From Paramacrobiotus metropolitanus (Eukaryota > Tardigrada > Eutardigrada > Parachela > Macrobiotidae): DNA of 64,000 nucleotides. Under the pieces are notes generated by a model that saw only the letters and a program-made list of their open reading frames with translations, was not told where the DNA came from and made no database searches. The stretch covers positions 372,001 through 436,000 of the forward strand of contig NW_026570316.1 in assembly GCF_019649055.1 (NCBI RefSeq). Reading direction: 5' to 3'. Positions within the stretch are counted from its first letter, which is position 1. The number at the start of each line of letters is the position of its first letter. Made by a program: the position numbers and the translations under genes. Below, piece after piece: positions 23,561 through 36,400 of this stretch.

Positions 23561-24117
23561 TTTGGCACTTACTGTATTGACGCTGTCCGAACTTCCAAAA
23601 ACCGCCTCGCTGTTACAGTGATTGACCACACTGTCCCGGCACCGATTTAAACTGATTCCGAGCTTCCTCTGGTGCATTCAGAAATACCAATTTAATGCCA
23701 TTTAACGTGGATTTAATGCAAGTTAATGCAATTTAGGCTGAAGTTTCAACAATAACTATGAAAAAAAATCTGCCTCTTTAAATACGTTGTACTCGAGAAT
23801 CGCTAATTAAAGTGCAGAAACCAAACTACAATCCTTTGGATCGATTCCGGTTATTGAATAAAATGTTAACTTCCACCTAAATTTATTTAAATTACCCTTA
23901 TAAATACTCATGTATCTTACAGGGTCATTCGCCTGCACGTAAACTCGTGGAGAAAAAATTCCTTGATAAACTCATTTCAGCAACATATATTGACCAGTTA
24001 TGACTTCACTTCCACCAATCTTGCGGACGTTCTACAGCCAAGCACTAGCGCATCATTATCATCTACCTCCTCTAGCGACTGCCCATTCCGACTCAACCAA
24101 GCCGAAACAAAACAACA

Positions 24118-24152
24118 ATAAAAGAAAACAACAACAACAACAACAACAACGG
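24118..24152. repeat. (AAC)n microsatellite
   Basis: About eight uninterrupted AAC units, in a frame that would encode a Gln run (24000-24191). Confidence 0.85.
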
Positions 24153-24191
24153 TCTAAACCAAATTCGCGAACTCAGAGGGAGAAGCGCTAA

Positions 24192-25913
24192 CTATGCAGA
24201 AATTGTCCTCTAATACATTTGTTGAAGCATAGGTCATGCTCTTTCGTGCGGCTCTTATATTTATATGAATAAACTCCGGCAACTACAATTAATACAAAGC
24301 TCTGTGCCATTACCAAACATTCGCAGAACTCAAGAACCCCGAAGGCGAAGCCGCAGGGATTTCTTGTAACATATAAAATACAAATATTGATAACGGCATG
24401 ACACAGCTACAGGAAACTTCCTGGCACCGCAATAAACACTTTTCGGTTTCCATTCCTTACCTTATTACACAATTCATTTCACGTACCTGTATTCTTCAAC
24501 CAATATTATCCTGAAATCTGACAACATACAATCCGCGAGAATGTGCCACGGAGTGTGATAAAACCACCTTTAATAAAGTTTGTAACAAGGGCACCTAAAA
24601 AAATGCTTACTGTTTCCATTTTCCATAGTCCAGACTGGGTATCGGAAGCCCGCTTACTGTGAAGTTAGTGTCCTCGACCATCGGCCATATACAAACATCG
24701 ATAAAAAAGCAGGGACAGTTTACTGCGTCCAATGCATTGACTCGCGCAATGTACGGTGCCATTGTCTGGTGCGCAATATGCCAAAGTACGTAGGTAAGTG
24801 CTTTTCGAAAACATGGTTACAAAACGCCGTATGCTGCAGCGGGCATATTTGGGCAGCTGTCATGACAACTGCCGACAATAGTCATGCACGTCCAAGTGCT
24901 GTACAAATAATTTTCCGCGATAGCACGTCTTATTATACTATAGTTCACGCCATTGCTTCTAATAATTTTCCCGTAGAATAAATACTTACTAGTACTGTAC
25001 TAATAATCAGGTGTTTGCCGCTTAGCGCTTATTGTCATTGTACATACAGATACAGTCTGTAGATTCATATTTGTTTTTTTACACATTGCTTTTAATGCAA
25101 CAATCTTGCTGTGGAGTTTGTTCATCCAGATTCTGCAATATCTCAGCATTTTTATTAGGAAAAGTTTTTGTTTTGGCGATCAAGAAAACCGTCAGTTACA
25201 ATGCGACCGTTACGTTGTTGCCGAACAAACAAGGTAGTTAGCTCAGCGGAACAAGCAGGTAAGGCTGGTAAGCAGTGTGCGTGCGAAACTATGCGGTTGC
25301 ATTGCTTTCGCGAGTTAAGTGCGTCGGTGGGATTTCGGTTTTTTTTGTAGCCTCACCAGTTTATTTGAAGTGCATCATTATGCATAATATGCGTGAAATA
25401 TATCATATGACTTTAATGCTGAAAGCCGCAGAAAAGCTTACATTGCCGTAACCAACAACTACCTTAGAAAAGTAACAAACAATATGCATCCCTTAAACCG
25501 GATGCGAATGCCATTAAATTAGTTTAAATTATGGCATAACCCAATATTGCAGAAAAACACTAGGGTTCGCATACTTGTAGTGTCAGCGGCGTACGGTTAA
25601 AGTTCGACATCATGATTCAGGCGTTTCTATATTTTCGGCACCGCGGCGCTTCGGGCAAGACAAATCGCCGCGGGACTTTGGCCGGAGGCTCCGTTGTATA
25701 ATTAATTCGTCACCTGGATGTTCGCAGCGAACGTTCAACCGGCAACATAGGGTGTTTCCGCTAAGCACAGTTCGTTTTTTAATAAATAATATATTTTGCT
25801 TTCTCTTAGTAATTACGAAATTAAATTCTCTTAGTAATTTAATTTAGTCGGAAGCTATTTCTATCTCGAGATACAGTAGTTTTCTTAGGTCCCCTAGTTA
25901 ATGAGTCAACGAA
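24192..25913. other. No recognised gene
   Basis: Short frames only. The strands show neither domain motifs nor paired splice sites that I can support. Confidence 0.5.
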
Positions 25914-26926
25914 TTAACTAAGTACCTCAGAAAACCAACCATAACGATTTGGTGCTACGCCAAAATTAGATCTTGCTGAATGTCTAACAGGTTGAACTTC
26001 CGCTCGCTTTTCCGTGGTCTGGCTCTCGCTCGTCCGAGCTTCGTTTCTCGCTTGTTGAACTATGGACTGGCTACATGAACTGTGCACCCATGCGTTGAAG
26101 CTCGTGCTGGTGATCAACTTCATCAAGCTGTCGCACAGTATCTGGAGTACGCACTGTGAGCGTGACATCATCCATGTCATCATTCTTCCAGCCGCGTTTT
26201 CTCAGCTGATGGGCATGGCGGTGTGAGATTTCATCGCCACTTGTTCTTCCTAATCGTTTTGACCTTTATTATAAGCAATTTGTTCAGGTCGAGGTCTGTC
26301 CCAAAAGAAAAATGCCAGCGTTAAGCTTTTCTAGATCGTAGCATCTCCCAAAGATGTCGGATAGGCTTTGGGTAAGATCATAATCTGCCGCTACTGACTC
26401 CGCGGAGACTGGTAGACGGCTTAGCGTTTCGATCTGCAGAATGTACACAGTGCCACCGATGCCCATGTCTTTCATGTCGAACAAGTCGGCGGAGTGCAAT
26501 GGAAGCCTGCTTAGGCTGTCGGCCTGGCCGAGTCCTTCAGTCTTCCGCACTCCGTGGTGAACTGCTACGCCATGAGTATTATGGCCCACATTTGCAGCCC
26601 GTTAGCGGTTACCGCTGGTCACGCCTGCTGCCAAAAATGGTTACCAGTGGTTTGTAATCGGTCAGGAGGGTGAATTCTCACCCGACCGGGTACTGTTGGA
26701 ACTTTTCCTTAGCGTATACCAAGGCTAGGGCGTCTTTCTCGGTCTGGCCGTAGTTTTGTTCGGCCGATGTTAACGTCAGCTGCACAACACCTTCCACGTG
26801 GTCCAACAGACGCTTCAGGTTATTCCGCATGAATACAGGTATAATCTGTTCATGCCTACCACACTTAAAATGGTGTACATCTCCGGACCAGATGTCGCCG
26901 AAAAAGCAGGAAAAACCCGTCGACAA
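25914..26926 (-). pseudogene. Gypsy pol relic (RNase H, linker and C-terminus; integrase core deleted)
   Basis: The minus strand at 26926-26678 holds the RNase H segment EQNYGQTEKDALALVYAKEK. The piece at 26589-26284 contains ADSLSRLPLHSADL and LSRLPVSAESVA, matching the RNase H-integrase linker of the element at 39909-43840 (ADGLSRLPLHSTEL, VSRLPVKAEGIA). A third piece ends in VRHSARSNFGVAPNRYGW, the common basic Pro/Tyr tail of Gypsy pol. The integrase core between the second and third pieces is missing. This is a decayed, internally deleted relative of the 39909-43840 family. Confidence 0.75.
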
Positions 26927-26965
26927 AAAAGCCGTCGAAAAAAAAGCCGGAAAAAGCCGTCGAAA
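26890..26965. repeat. AAAAAGCCGTCGAA tandem repeat
   Basis: Four to five degenerate units of this 14-mer lie at the edge of the Gypsy relic. Confidence 0.7.
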
Positions 26966-28680
26966 TTTGTAATAATTTCTTTCGATTTAAGGGCTTGCGA
27001 CAGCCCGTTATGGTCGTGCCGTAAGTTTGCAAAAAAACTGTTAATTAAATCGCGGTTGCTGATGAACGCTTGGTGCCTCTGTCCTCGCTGTGCTTGGATA
27101 TTGGACTAATGGTAAGTGTTGGCGTGCACCTTTCGCAAATGTCCGCCACGAGTTTGGTTTTCCTTCCACATTCTTTGAGATTTTGGACTACTTATTTACC
27201 TCGTTAATTTTTTCGCGCAGTTGGTGATATCGAGAGTGAGATTCTACTAACTTTAGTTGTAACTACTGCATCTGATCTGCCGCAGAATAAACCGTTTGCG
27301 TGTGGCAGTTCTAAATATTTTGTCACAATTGCAACATGTATAATGCCAGAGCAAATCCACGGCTAGCTGTTTAGATAGAATGACTGAGAGTAGGGTTAAT
27401 GTTCGCAATGGTTCTGTTGGGGGTCATAGCGTAGCTGTAATTCGAACATTGGACAGATCCAGGGCGTGGCTCATCTACAGGACATCTGTAGCAAACGTAG
27501 ATCTCCAAACAAGTGTACGGTCGAAAGTGACAAACAGACTACAGAGCATTGTGCGAATTTTTTAAACTTCCTTGCAGTGCTAAATAGTTTCGCATCGCTC
27601 TTACAGCGCAAACAGCGCGATAGTAATTTTAAAATTAAAGCGAGCAGCTATAACCACCATGCGATGCATTAGTAATTCGAGGATAAATCAGCTTTGCGAT
27701 TGTATTTCTTCCATGCTCAGGAAGCACCAAGATAGTCAAAGTGAAAGAATTCTGTTTCACTGCACAACTCCTGCCCCCATAATGTTAATGCAACAAGTAT
27801 GGGGATCATCTTGAGATATTCGGTTGATAACGGAGTCTAAAGAATGCAAGCTGGCCAGCAAAGCTGGAACCACGCGCCCATAAAATACCTAACTGGAACA
27901 TCCGATCGTATCTGACTCGTCCGTGCACATCGCAACGAGTTCAATGTGGTTCGAAAAGTTTAGCCGTTTCATCCCACTCTGGAAAAAAGCTGTGTATTCC
28001 GCTTCACATATATACGATTATATTCGATTTTTTTGTCAAATTTGCTTAAAATGTCCTTTGGCGACAATATTAAGGAGATCTTCGCTAACACATCGGCGTC
28101 CACATCAAAAAGGGCAAAAGATCCTTAACTTCCTCTTCCCGCCGGTGCATCTAGTAAACCACCCAACTGCAGGGAATAGAAATAGCATTGCAGCAGGCGT
28201 GTACTAACCTCCTCACATGGAATGCCTAACAATCATCGGTATACTCCGGACAGTTTCAAAATCGGAGGTGGATCTTATGCCGCTGCTTAAGTCAGATCAT
28301 TTGAAGATGATCAGCGATTCGGTCGCTGGAGATCCGAAGCTAACAGGTCAGGCATATATCAGAAGGAAGTGGCACTGGCCGGTATACCGCTGTTTCCAAA
28401 AACTTAATTTGAGCCGTTTGGGGAGGTTTAACTTGCATGGGAAAATTACTGGCTTGTTCCCGCACATCCGATCGTCTGGGCATTCGGGGCTACCACGTTA
28501 AAGGGTGCAGCATACCGGTTGTGCCTGCAGTCAGTGTTATCGCATAAGCGACCTTTCAACGCCCCAGTCGCGTAGATGGGCACTGGGGTGTATCAGCTTT
28601 GCCGGTATCCTGAATTCGAATCGGTCGGGCTGCCGGTGAAAAAGATTGTACAATAAGGTCACGTTTCAAGGACTACGATG
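26966..28680. other. No recognised gene
   Basis: Short frames only, none with domain motifs. The MULE element begins at 28681. Confidence 0.5.
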
Positions 28681-31078
28681 GGCTACCACCCATTTCGCCA
28701 ACCGGACATTTCGCCAACCGAACATTTCGCCAACCAGACATTTCGCCAACTGCCTACAGGGTACTTCGCCTACAGTACCGTACGTTTAGCGGCCTTAGTC
28801 TACAGGACAATTAGCATATGGCACTCTTGGCTGGCCATAGCAGCAAAACTGATAGATACCGGGATGGTCTTTATTAACCACATCAGAAAACGTGCGGTGC
28901 CAAGCTTCTAGGTGATTGGTCGTACGGTGAATATCCTGCTCCAGTCTATCCACACAGCTCCAAAATTCAACAGGATACAAAGGGCGTTTAATACGACAAC
29001 CGGTTACTCGAAACATAGTTGTTGTTTCGCCGACGTATGTTGTTTTCAAATACTCGATGAACACATCGTTGTGTTTGAACGGGAAAAATGGCGCGTCCAG
29101 CAGTTCCATAAGCGCTCGTTCCACATCCTGTACCGGCACGAACGCGAGGGCAAAAAGCATGCGACAGGAAATGTTGAACTCAGCATTGGTCGCGTAAAGG
29201 GGCCCGTGTCCCAGGGCAACGAGTTTCCGGTACAGGCTTTGTCCGAAGTGGAAGCTGCAACCTGTAAGTTAATTATTTGCAAAACTTTTTTATTTTCATT
29301 GATTTTAAGAATTCAAGAAAAAATTTTTATTATTAATCTTTAAATTAAATTTTTTATTATACAAAAAAAATTTATATAAAGTACAGCATAGAATTTCTAG
29401 CAGATAATAATTAACAATAATGAACAATAATTATTAATAACAGTTAATAATCAGGAACAAGTGATAATAATTATTAATAATCAATCATTGTTAGTAGTAT
29501 TTCTGCTTTCACTAACAGCAGTAGTACCGGCGTATTCTTTGAAAATCGTGATATAAGTGCGTTAAATTAGTAGTAATTAATGCCAGCCAACAACAACTAA
29601 ATAACAACGATCAAATAATTATATTTGTTGCATAAAAATTTGTAATCATGAAAACAAAAAATAACAATTAGCACAAATAATAATAGCTGTTGTAAAACAA
29701 CAAAATTCAAAGAAATTAAGTACATACAGAGAACCTGAATATTTCATATATCTTATTATTTACTTTAACTGCATAAAAATAAGACAATTTATTCCATTAA
29801 TAAAAATATTGTTTTAATTTCACCTCTTAATTTTGACGTGGTGAAAACATTTCGGAACGCAATGACAGCCGACTGTTCGAAATCCATCAGCATATATTCG
29901 GGTCCGACTTCTTCAGATCCACTTTTCTGCATCAGTGCGTCACGGATTATTGTGAAAAAGCGTCGATAAGTGAGCTCACATTTATTTGGCAATAGCGCAT
30001 AAATAAGCGGAGCCGTTGCACCACAAACATCCGCATGCACCGTGTACAACTGCGTGAAAACAGGCGGGCTAACGCTGAAGGTGCCATCGCTGAGCCAAAC
30101 ATTTGTTCTCTCCAGATAATCGAAGCATTTCGGATCTCCGAACACAATAATCCGATGAATGTCTTCTGCACCAGTATCGGCAATTAGCACAGATTCATTG
30201 CGTGTTGTTTCTTTCAGAAAATAACTGCCATCGATATCAGCTAAGCAAGTTACACGACCAGTAGGGATACCTTCCGCTTTTCTTTGGCGTCCAATGGTTT
30301 TGGCAAGAGCGTTGTAAGAGGACATTTTTACTGCAGCATATACAGGCATCCCGGCGCGAACTTCGTCAATGATCTGCCGTGGTCGCTCCACTGTATTGGT
30401 TGCACGAACCTTCAACGCCTGTCTTGCTGATTTTGCAGTAACCTTTATGACATCCGGGGCATGAGAATGCTGGCCGCGCTCAACAGCTTCGCCATCGGCA
30501 TAATATAAACGAGCACTGCAGTGGGCTCTTTCTCGGCAGTCGGCAACGCCAATTCTGACAATTATCCGTTCTGTCTTCTGCGCGTTTCCAGAATTCGATA
30601 TACTCATAACCTTTGTAATTCAACACCTTGCCTTTGCGGTTGGTAAAAGAAAACGTTATTTCCGTCATAATTAACTAGGCAGTTAATTATCTGCGCCCTG
30701 CTATGTAAAAACGTAGACAGAAAAGCTGGAAAATTGTGGTTAATACGAAATTTATGATTATCCAACGGCTTTTTCTGTGCACATATTAAAAGTGGTACTG
30801 AGGGTTCGATTTTACGCTTAATCAGCCTTAATCATAATATGACTGACATGTGAGTAATGACTTCGAATCGACTCATTTACATCAGCAATTGTTCATGTGC
30901 CGCTCAGTTTCGAATCACATTCTACGATGTACAATCTGTACGTAATTGTAGCGTTGAGGCGTGTGCATTAATGCTAATGGCATATATACGATGTCTTATA
31001 GCATAGTACTGTAGTTCAGTAAACGGGAGCAAACTACCCGGTTGGCGAAATGTCCCGTTGGCGAAATGGGATGATACC
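28681..31078 (-). mobile_element. MULE DNA transposon with terminal inverted repeats
   Basis: The left end (GGCTACCACCCATTTCGCC) and the inverted right end (GGTATCATCCCATTTCGCC) form the TIRs. Both ends continue with copies of ACATTTCGCCAACC: four in tandem on the left, two on the right. Between them a FLYWCH/MULE transposase is encoded on the minus strand. No clear target duplication was found: the 9 bp on each side, ACTACGATG and ACCATAAAT, match poorly. Confidence 0.85.
28795..30668 (-). pseudogene. FLYWCH zinc finger-MULE transposase with one intron
   Basis: Exon 1 runs from 30668 to 29824 and exon 2 from 29261 to 28795. The N-terminus has the FLYWCH pattern (FSFTNRKGKVLNYKGYEY, NWRC, CSARLYY, HSH). 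A frameshift between the WRC and the CSARL parts (near 30550) breaks it. The catalytic region includes VWLSDGTFSVSP and YMLMDFEQSAVIAF. Exon 1 ends at AGAG|GTGAAA and exon 2 starts after TTACAG. Joining them rebuilds ...SKLRG-CSFHFGQSLYRKL, the conserved GCxFHxxQ segment of MULE transposases, followed by FALAFVPVQDVERAL and NHLEAWHRTF. The intron (29262-29823) is AT-rich. Apart from the frameshift the gene is nearly complete. The protein would cut and paste the element at the TIRs. Confidence 0.82.
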
Positions 31079-33224
31079 ACCATAAATATCAACGACCTTT
31101 TACACGTGCATACCACAACACATCACACCTCCCTTTAATTTATGATAGCATAAATTTCGCTATATTAATATACAGTAGTAAAACGAAAAAGTACATCCAT
31201 AATACAGTAAATAATAATAATAAAAAAATTTTCGTAAGCTACTGGTCTCTAGCGTCAGGAAATTCCGCTTCGTTATTATCGTAATAGTATTGAAAGTCAT
31301 CGTCAAGCTGAATCTCCGCAACTGCGTTCCCAACCTCGGCGACTTCAGCCATGACGTCGGTGACCGCCGTCACTGGGTCATTACCGCTCGCCTGGACAGT
31401 GATTTCCACTCCGGGAATCTTCATCTGCACGCTTTCTTATTTAGGCGGTTCAGGTGGATGAGTGGCGCGCGACGCCAGTTATCATTAGTGTTGAATTGTC
31501 CGCAATATCATTGGATGCGGCCCAATGAACCACACCCATAACATCGACGGCGAGGTTCCCTACAACGGTATGGTGAATAAGCATAGTCAAATGTTATCTG
31601 TTTCCTCACTAGACGCGGCATTATGAACTTTCACAAACTTTATACAACCAAATGCGCAAACTAACGTTACATTAACTGCCACGGTTATACGGATTATACC
31701 GATCGTCCTACAGCCATGGATTATATATTGACCCACATCACGTCCTATACGAAATTATTATAATTGTTTGTTGGTTAAAAACTCAAAGCACAACAATTCA
31801 ATTCTGATGACTGCTATGTTATGCAGTACTTAACAATATCCGTCGGAACCTTTGCATCACACGGAAAACAAAATATCGTCTTTAAATATTTTTTTAGAAC
31901 TTTATTAGCTAGAGGAATGCAGTCGTTGTAAAACTTTGGGCTGGTGCACTTGATGACAAGAATAAAGATTCCCCCGTAGAAGCGAGCTCCAAAAATGTCA
32001 TCAACGTAACCTTGGAGGCTAACTTTCCGAGACTGTTCAATATGAGTCGCCGCGGTCTCTGTCTGTTTACGGAAAATCTTTGGTCGTTACTGGAGAGACC
32101 GGCATCGGGAAAACCGCTTGAGGTTATCCAATTTTCCAGCACGCCAAATACGCATTTCCAGTGGAGAAAGCCGCTTATTTTCCGACGTAGAAAGCGGCTT
32201 ATTTTCAAGATTACGCAGGTTAACGGTTTCCGGTGTTGCATGTTACTCTTGGCAGCTTTGTCTCAAAAAGAGCCCGTTTATGGATTTACTGGTGCGGGCA
32301 GAAGAAGCCGACCGTCTGCCAGTCCGTTGAAATTACAACTTAACATCATGTCCGTTTTTCGGGGGCTTTTTTCCGTCGGGTCGAACGACTAGTAAACCCC
32401 CCTTGGCCGCACTTTCCTGGGGAAGCATGAGTGACGCGTATGGCGGTAAAGGCTACAGATACACCCGTTTGCTTTGCGCGGAGTTTTGTTCGGTTTCCTT
32501 CCGTACTCTGTAGTGTGAATGGTGAATAGGCCAACATGTGCTAGTACGATCGCCGCGTTCTCCTCCGCCTGGTGCACTCACGAAGAGTTAAAGAACAATT
32601 GTGCTTTTCCCAGTTATGAAAAGTTGGATCGCTGCATTGTGTGTCATACTTTAAGTTTTCGGAAGGCTGGATGGTAAAACATATTATTAGACATGTGACC
32701 TTTTCTTTGCCTTCTTGTTTAAAAAAACCGCTTAAGATAAACAATAAACAATTTAAAATATAAACAATAAACTTAAGATAAACAATAAACTTAAGATGAA
32801 CAATTTTAAAAAAGTTGTATGAGGGAAAACTACTCAGGGCCAGAAATATACTCAGTTTCGCTTATTGCGCTTTATATTTAGCAACAAAACGTATTGGAAC
32901 GCGTTAAAGAAACCGATTTATCACTAAACCAGTATGCTTAAGCACCTTAGCCCAACAGTAATCAAGTACGGCCATGAGTCATCCAAAGGTCACGGTCATC
33001 ACGCGAAAGAATTCCCGGACGTGCTGTCACACGATTTCCTACGCCATTCGAACCTACTCTATTTAATAAGGCTTTGTGTGATTTTACTATGATATTAAAA
33101 CTTACCTGCAATATGGAATGGCAAAATAAAAAATGAATTTTGTTAATTGTGATGGTAGTTACAGTAAATTAAAGTACTAACATCTGCACAATCTTGTTAA
33201 TTGCTACGATTAGGTGCGCCGCCA
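31079..33224. other. No recognised gene
   Basis: A plus-strand frame stays open over about 31910-32392 (it includes NVINVTLEANFPRLFN), but no family is recognisable. Short frames elsewhere only. Confidence 0.4.
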
Positions 33225-33297
33225 AGATTCCGTATTTTGCAGCTCCGAAAACTGTCGAAATTGGCAGTTTTGGTGACTGCTCAAGGCGGAAACTTGT
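33225..33297 (+). repeat. Short palindromic repeat, copy 2
   Basis: Arms TTCCGTATTTTGCAG and CTGCTCAAGGCGGAA surround AAAACTG/CAGTTTT. It has the same layout as the copies at 44642 and 62673. Confidence 0.7.
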
Positions 33298-33725
33298 CTC
33301 GTACATTCTACAACTCTGCAATGAATACCGCGAGCTGTTTTTACATTTACGCATGCCTATCCGTTATTATGACTAAGTATATTATGGCTAGGTCTACTGC
33401 AGGCGTCTGTAAAAACCTGCTACGTACTTAGTCTGCATCGAGTACCATCTACATGTATATAATAATTTTATTGTATCAGTACAGTTGCCAAGCAAAACGC
33501 AGACATCAAGAAAGTCCTGGAATGCGAGCCTTCGCAGAGGACGGTTCACGCCATGATGCTATTAATTTGGTCTGCTTTCGAAAAGCGCCGCTTATTTTCG
33601 CGAACACCCAGTCCCAGCATGCTAATATCAGTGTTGTCACGTCCTGTCTAAGCCTATTTTGCAGTCAAAGAGCTGCTCAAACGCAGACTCAGTATCGCAG
33701 CACACCTTACAGCCGCCATGGCAAC

Positions 33726-34240
33726 GGCCCGCGCTCAAGCTCGGACTCGGACTGCTGAAACTTGGACTTGGACCACACTTGGACTTCATAACTTGGACTT
33801 GGACTTCTCAACTTGGATTTCTAAATCGGACTTTTAACTTGGACTTCGACTTCAACTGAAACTTGGACTTTTAAACTGGTCAGAAACTTGGACTTTTAAC
33901 TTGGACTTCTCCTTAGAAATAAACTAGTAAGCCCAGGAAACCTAAGAAACCTAAGAAACCAAAGAAACCGAAGAAACCCAAGAAACCAAAGCAACCTAAG
34001 AAACCAAAGAAACCTTAGAACCTAAGAAACCTAAGAAACTTAAGAAGCGTAAGAAACCTAAGAAACGTAAGAAACCTAAGCCTAAGAAATCTAAGAAACC
34101 TAAGAACCTCGAGATACTAAAGAAACCCAAGAAAAGTCCAAGTTGAAGAGTCCAAGTCCAAGTTTAGAAGTCCAAATGTGGTCCGAGTCCGAGTTTTAGT
34201 AATCCAAGTCCGAGTCCAAGTCCGAGTTTGAGCATGGACC
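33726..34240. mobile_element. Tandem-core foldback element F3 with 9-bp TSD
   Basis: The flanks CATGGCAAC (33717-33725) and AATGGCAAC (34241-34249) match at 8 of 9 bases. The ends are GGCCCGCGCTCAAGCTCGG and the inverted GGTCCATGCTCAAACTCGG. The arms are ACTTGGACT units on the left and AAGTCCAAGT on the right, as in F1. The centre is CCTAAGAAA units in one orientation. Confidence 0.85.
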
Positions 34241-34249
34241 AATGGCAAC

Positions 34250-34999
34250 CACTGTTGCCGTGTAACTACGTCACAAGTGTAAAGTAAAGCAACTTGAGGT
34301 TAAGGGATTTGTTTTTTACTACGTATTTGATTTCTTCTAAACTTAAATTATTTATCTGATAGCTTCGACGGCGCAGACATTTTGTTCTCCCCAGAGAATC
34401 ACGGCAGCCGTAATACGATACAATCGCGCCTACTCAGGTAAGCTGGTTAATTCTAAAAACAAATGTGATAATATGTTAAATATTATTATTGAAATGGTGT
34501 ACAGATACCATACTGAAATGGTACAGCGCGGGAGGCAGAGTTCCAACGCACGTATTTTGCTTTTTCCTTGGAACCGCGTAGCCGTTTGACACAACTTCAC
34601 TGTCAAATAGGTGATACCATCGGTTCAAAGTTGCGGCCGGTGCATGAATGAACTATGCTAACAAGGCTGTCGGTTATATGGTTGTCGTAAAATAGTATGT
34701 ATGTTTACTGCGAGCTTGCACATCCTTAACTGGCTGTATCTCACGGATTGACAAGGTACAACTCACTTCCCCAGTAAGTTGCCGACTTAAAAATCTTATT
34801 AAAGAATCTTTCGATCGCTTTTGACTGCGGAAGCAGGACATGCGACTTCGCGGGCGGTTGACCTGTCACAGTGTCCACTTCCCCGCATTCTGCTGGTTCC
34901 ACCCATTGCCGCGAGCCTAATTCGAATGACTACGGTCTAAATTGTCTAATAAATACTTATTTGAGGTACGATATTACCGTTTTGTAATAGAGCAAAAAG
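34250..34999. other. No recognised gene
   Basis: Nothing protein-like or repetitive was seen here. Confidence 0.5.
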
Positions 35000-35751
35000 T
35001 CAACCGAATACACTAGCGTAGTAACCGAGGCTTAACATGTCCGGTTGCAACGCAGATAACGTCGCAACAACAGCAGCAATAATATTAACGTAAGCCGAGA
35101 TATCCGTACGTACTTCTGGTCGTATGTCATACACCACAACTTCCCATACCAGCCTGCTCTCCCGTTTAATCAGCTTACCGCTGATCCAGTGCACAGTGCG
35201 ATTTAGACAGTAGTAACGTACCAGGAGGTCCAGGACTAAATTGTTCAACCGGAAATTCTCGTCTTTCGGCCGCTGGTTAAAATTTCGGTTGTGTTGCTCT
35301 CTTTTCTTCTCCCCCGGGATCAGCATCACCGGAATAACACGTCGAACTTTGACTTTGACCACATCGTACCATGGAACGGCCGGCGCAATCAAATTGGCTG
35401 CGTTTCCACGGTCAGTCGGATACTGACCACTGTGGCAGCGGAACATTCGCCGTTTGTCGTGCTTGTTCGGTACATATGGGGCACCCTATAGTCTATTGCA
35501 CCCGCTCTATGCCTCTGTCCATGGACGGCCACAAACAGTACACATGGGCTTCGCCTTTCGTTTTGGCTGCGCCCAGATGACTTGCTAGAAAATATGACAC
35601 CAGTTGGTGCGTGGAGCTTCTTCGGTACAATAGTCCGCGTGCCCCAACACAGCCAACCATTCACCGTCACTATTAGTGCTGGGTCGGCCGTTTTTCTACA
35701 TCTTTTTCCATATTTAACGTCCACTGCGGGCCATGGCCCGGAAATTCCCAA
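35000..35751 (-). pseudogene. Gypsy integrase relic
   Basis: On the minus strand, WGTRTIVPKKLHAPTG (35751-35389 frame) matches the integrase N-terminal region of the 39909-43840 element (WGSRTVIPVQQR). The 35446-35000 frame contains YCLNRTVHWISGKLIKRES, matching YRLNRTVDWTSGRLVRRE near the end of that integrase. The zinc and catalytic core parts between them are lost. This is an old, deleted copy of the same family. Confidence 0.75.
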
Positions 35752-35839
35752 CCGCTTGTACGGTCACAGCCCTCCTCTACCTATGCTGGGCCTTCCAGTC
35801 TGGACGGCTTTTTTCGAGCCATTTTATTAGTCTCGAATT

Positions 35840-36400
35840 TCAGTAGGATGGGGCAGCGCTGTTTTTGTCAGTCTTCGGCACACAGTTATTAGCGAACGTT
35901 GGCCCTTTGTACTTGTCGAATTCCACGAGGACAACCAACGGCATCGTGTCATCTGGAGATGTTCCAGAAGCATAAATAATTTCACTCCCAAAATCCAGGA
36001 ATCCGTTTACGAGCCCTTTATCCGTTTATATGATTGTATCTTTTCAGAATAACCCTTGACCATCGTGACAAGTGAAGTGCCGAATCCAGGCCCACTGACT
36101 GCTGGTCATTTCTTTAATAAAGATAAATTTTTGGTGATGCGAGGGAGCTGCTTAGTAAAACGGTGCTTTCTTACCTTCGGCGGCAGTTTCTTGTTATGTT
36201 TAGCTTTGATCTTCGCAACCGGCATTTGCAGATCCGTCAGGGCCCTGATATTATACGGGCTTTCGCTCGGCACACAATCGAATAGCAATCTAAAAAATGT
36301 CTCCCGTTCTTCATCGGGAAGAAGACCATAATTCCGTGAAACCATTTTATCATATCTGTAGTCTACCACCGTTGACTCTCCAACACTCAATCTGTGTAAT
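35840..36400 (-). pseudogene. PIF1/Helitron-type helicase relic (C-terminal half)
   Basis: The minus strand at about 36390-36106 reads LLPDEERETFFRLLF, YNIRALTDLQMPVAKIKAKH. At about 36036-35863 it reads KGLVNGFLDFGSEIIYASG and LVVLVEFDKYKGPTF. These are the conserved blocks of PIF1-superfamily helicases: the PVxxIxAxH segment, GLVNGxxGxVxxIIY, and VLVEFDxYxGPxF. The normal GARVMLxxNL block between them is missing and the frame is broken near 36100. The N-terminal P-loop and DEAD-type motifs are not seen upstream. In animals such fragments derive from Helitrons or captured helicase copies; a Helitron Rep fragment also lies at 62067. Confidence 0.7.

Noticed and set aside
28672-31087. Target duplication of the MULE
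   Set aside because: ACTACGATG and ACCATAAAT match too poorly to call.
31909-32392. Plus-strand frame open for about 160 codons
   Set aside because: Protein-like composition in parts but no recognisable family; kept only as a note in the gap entry.
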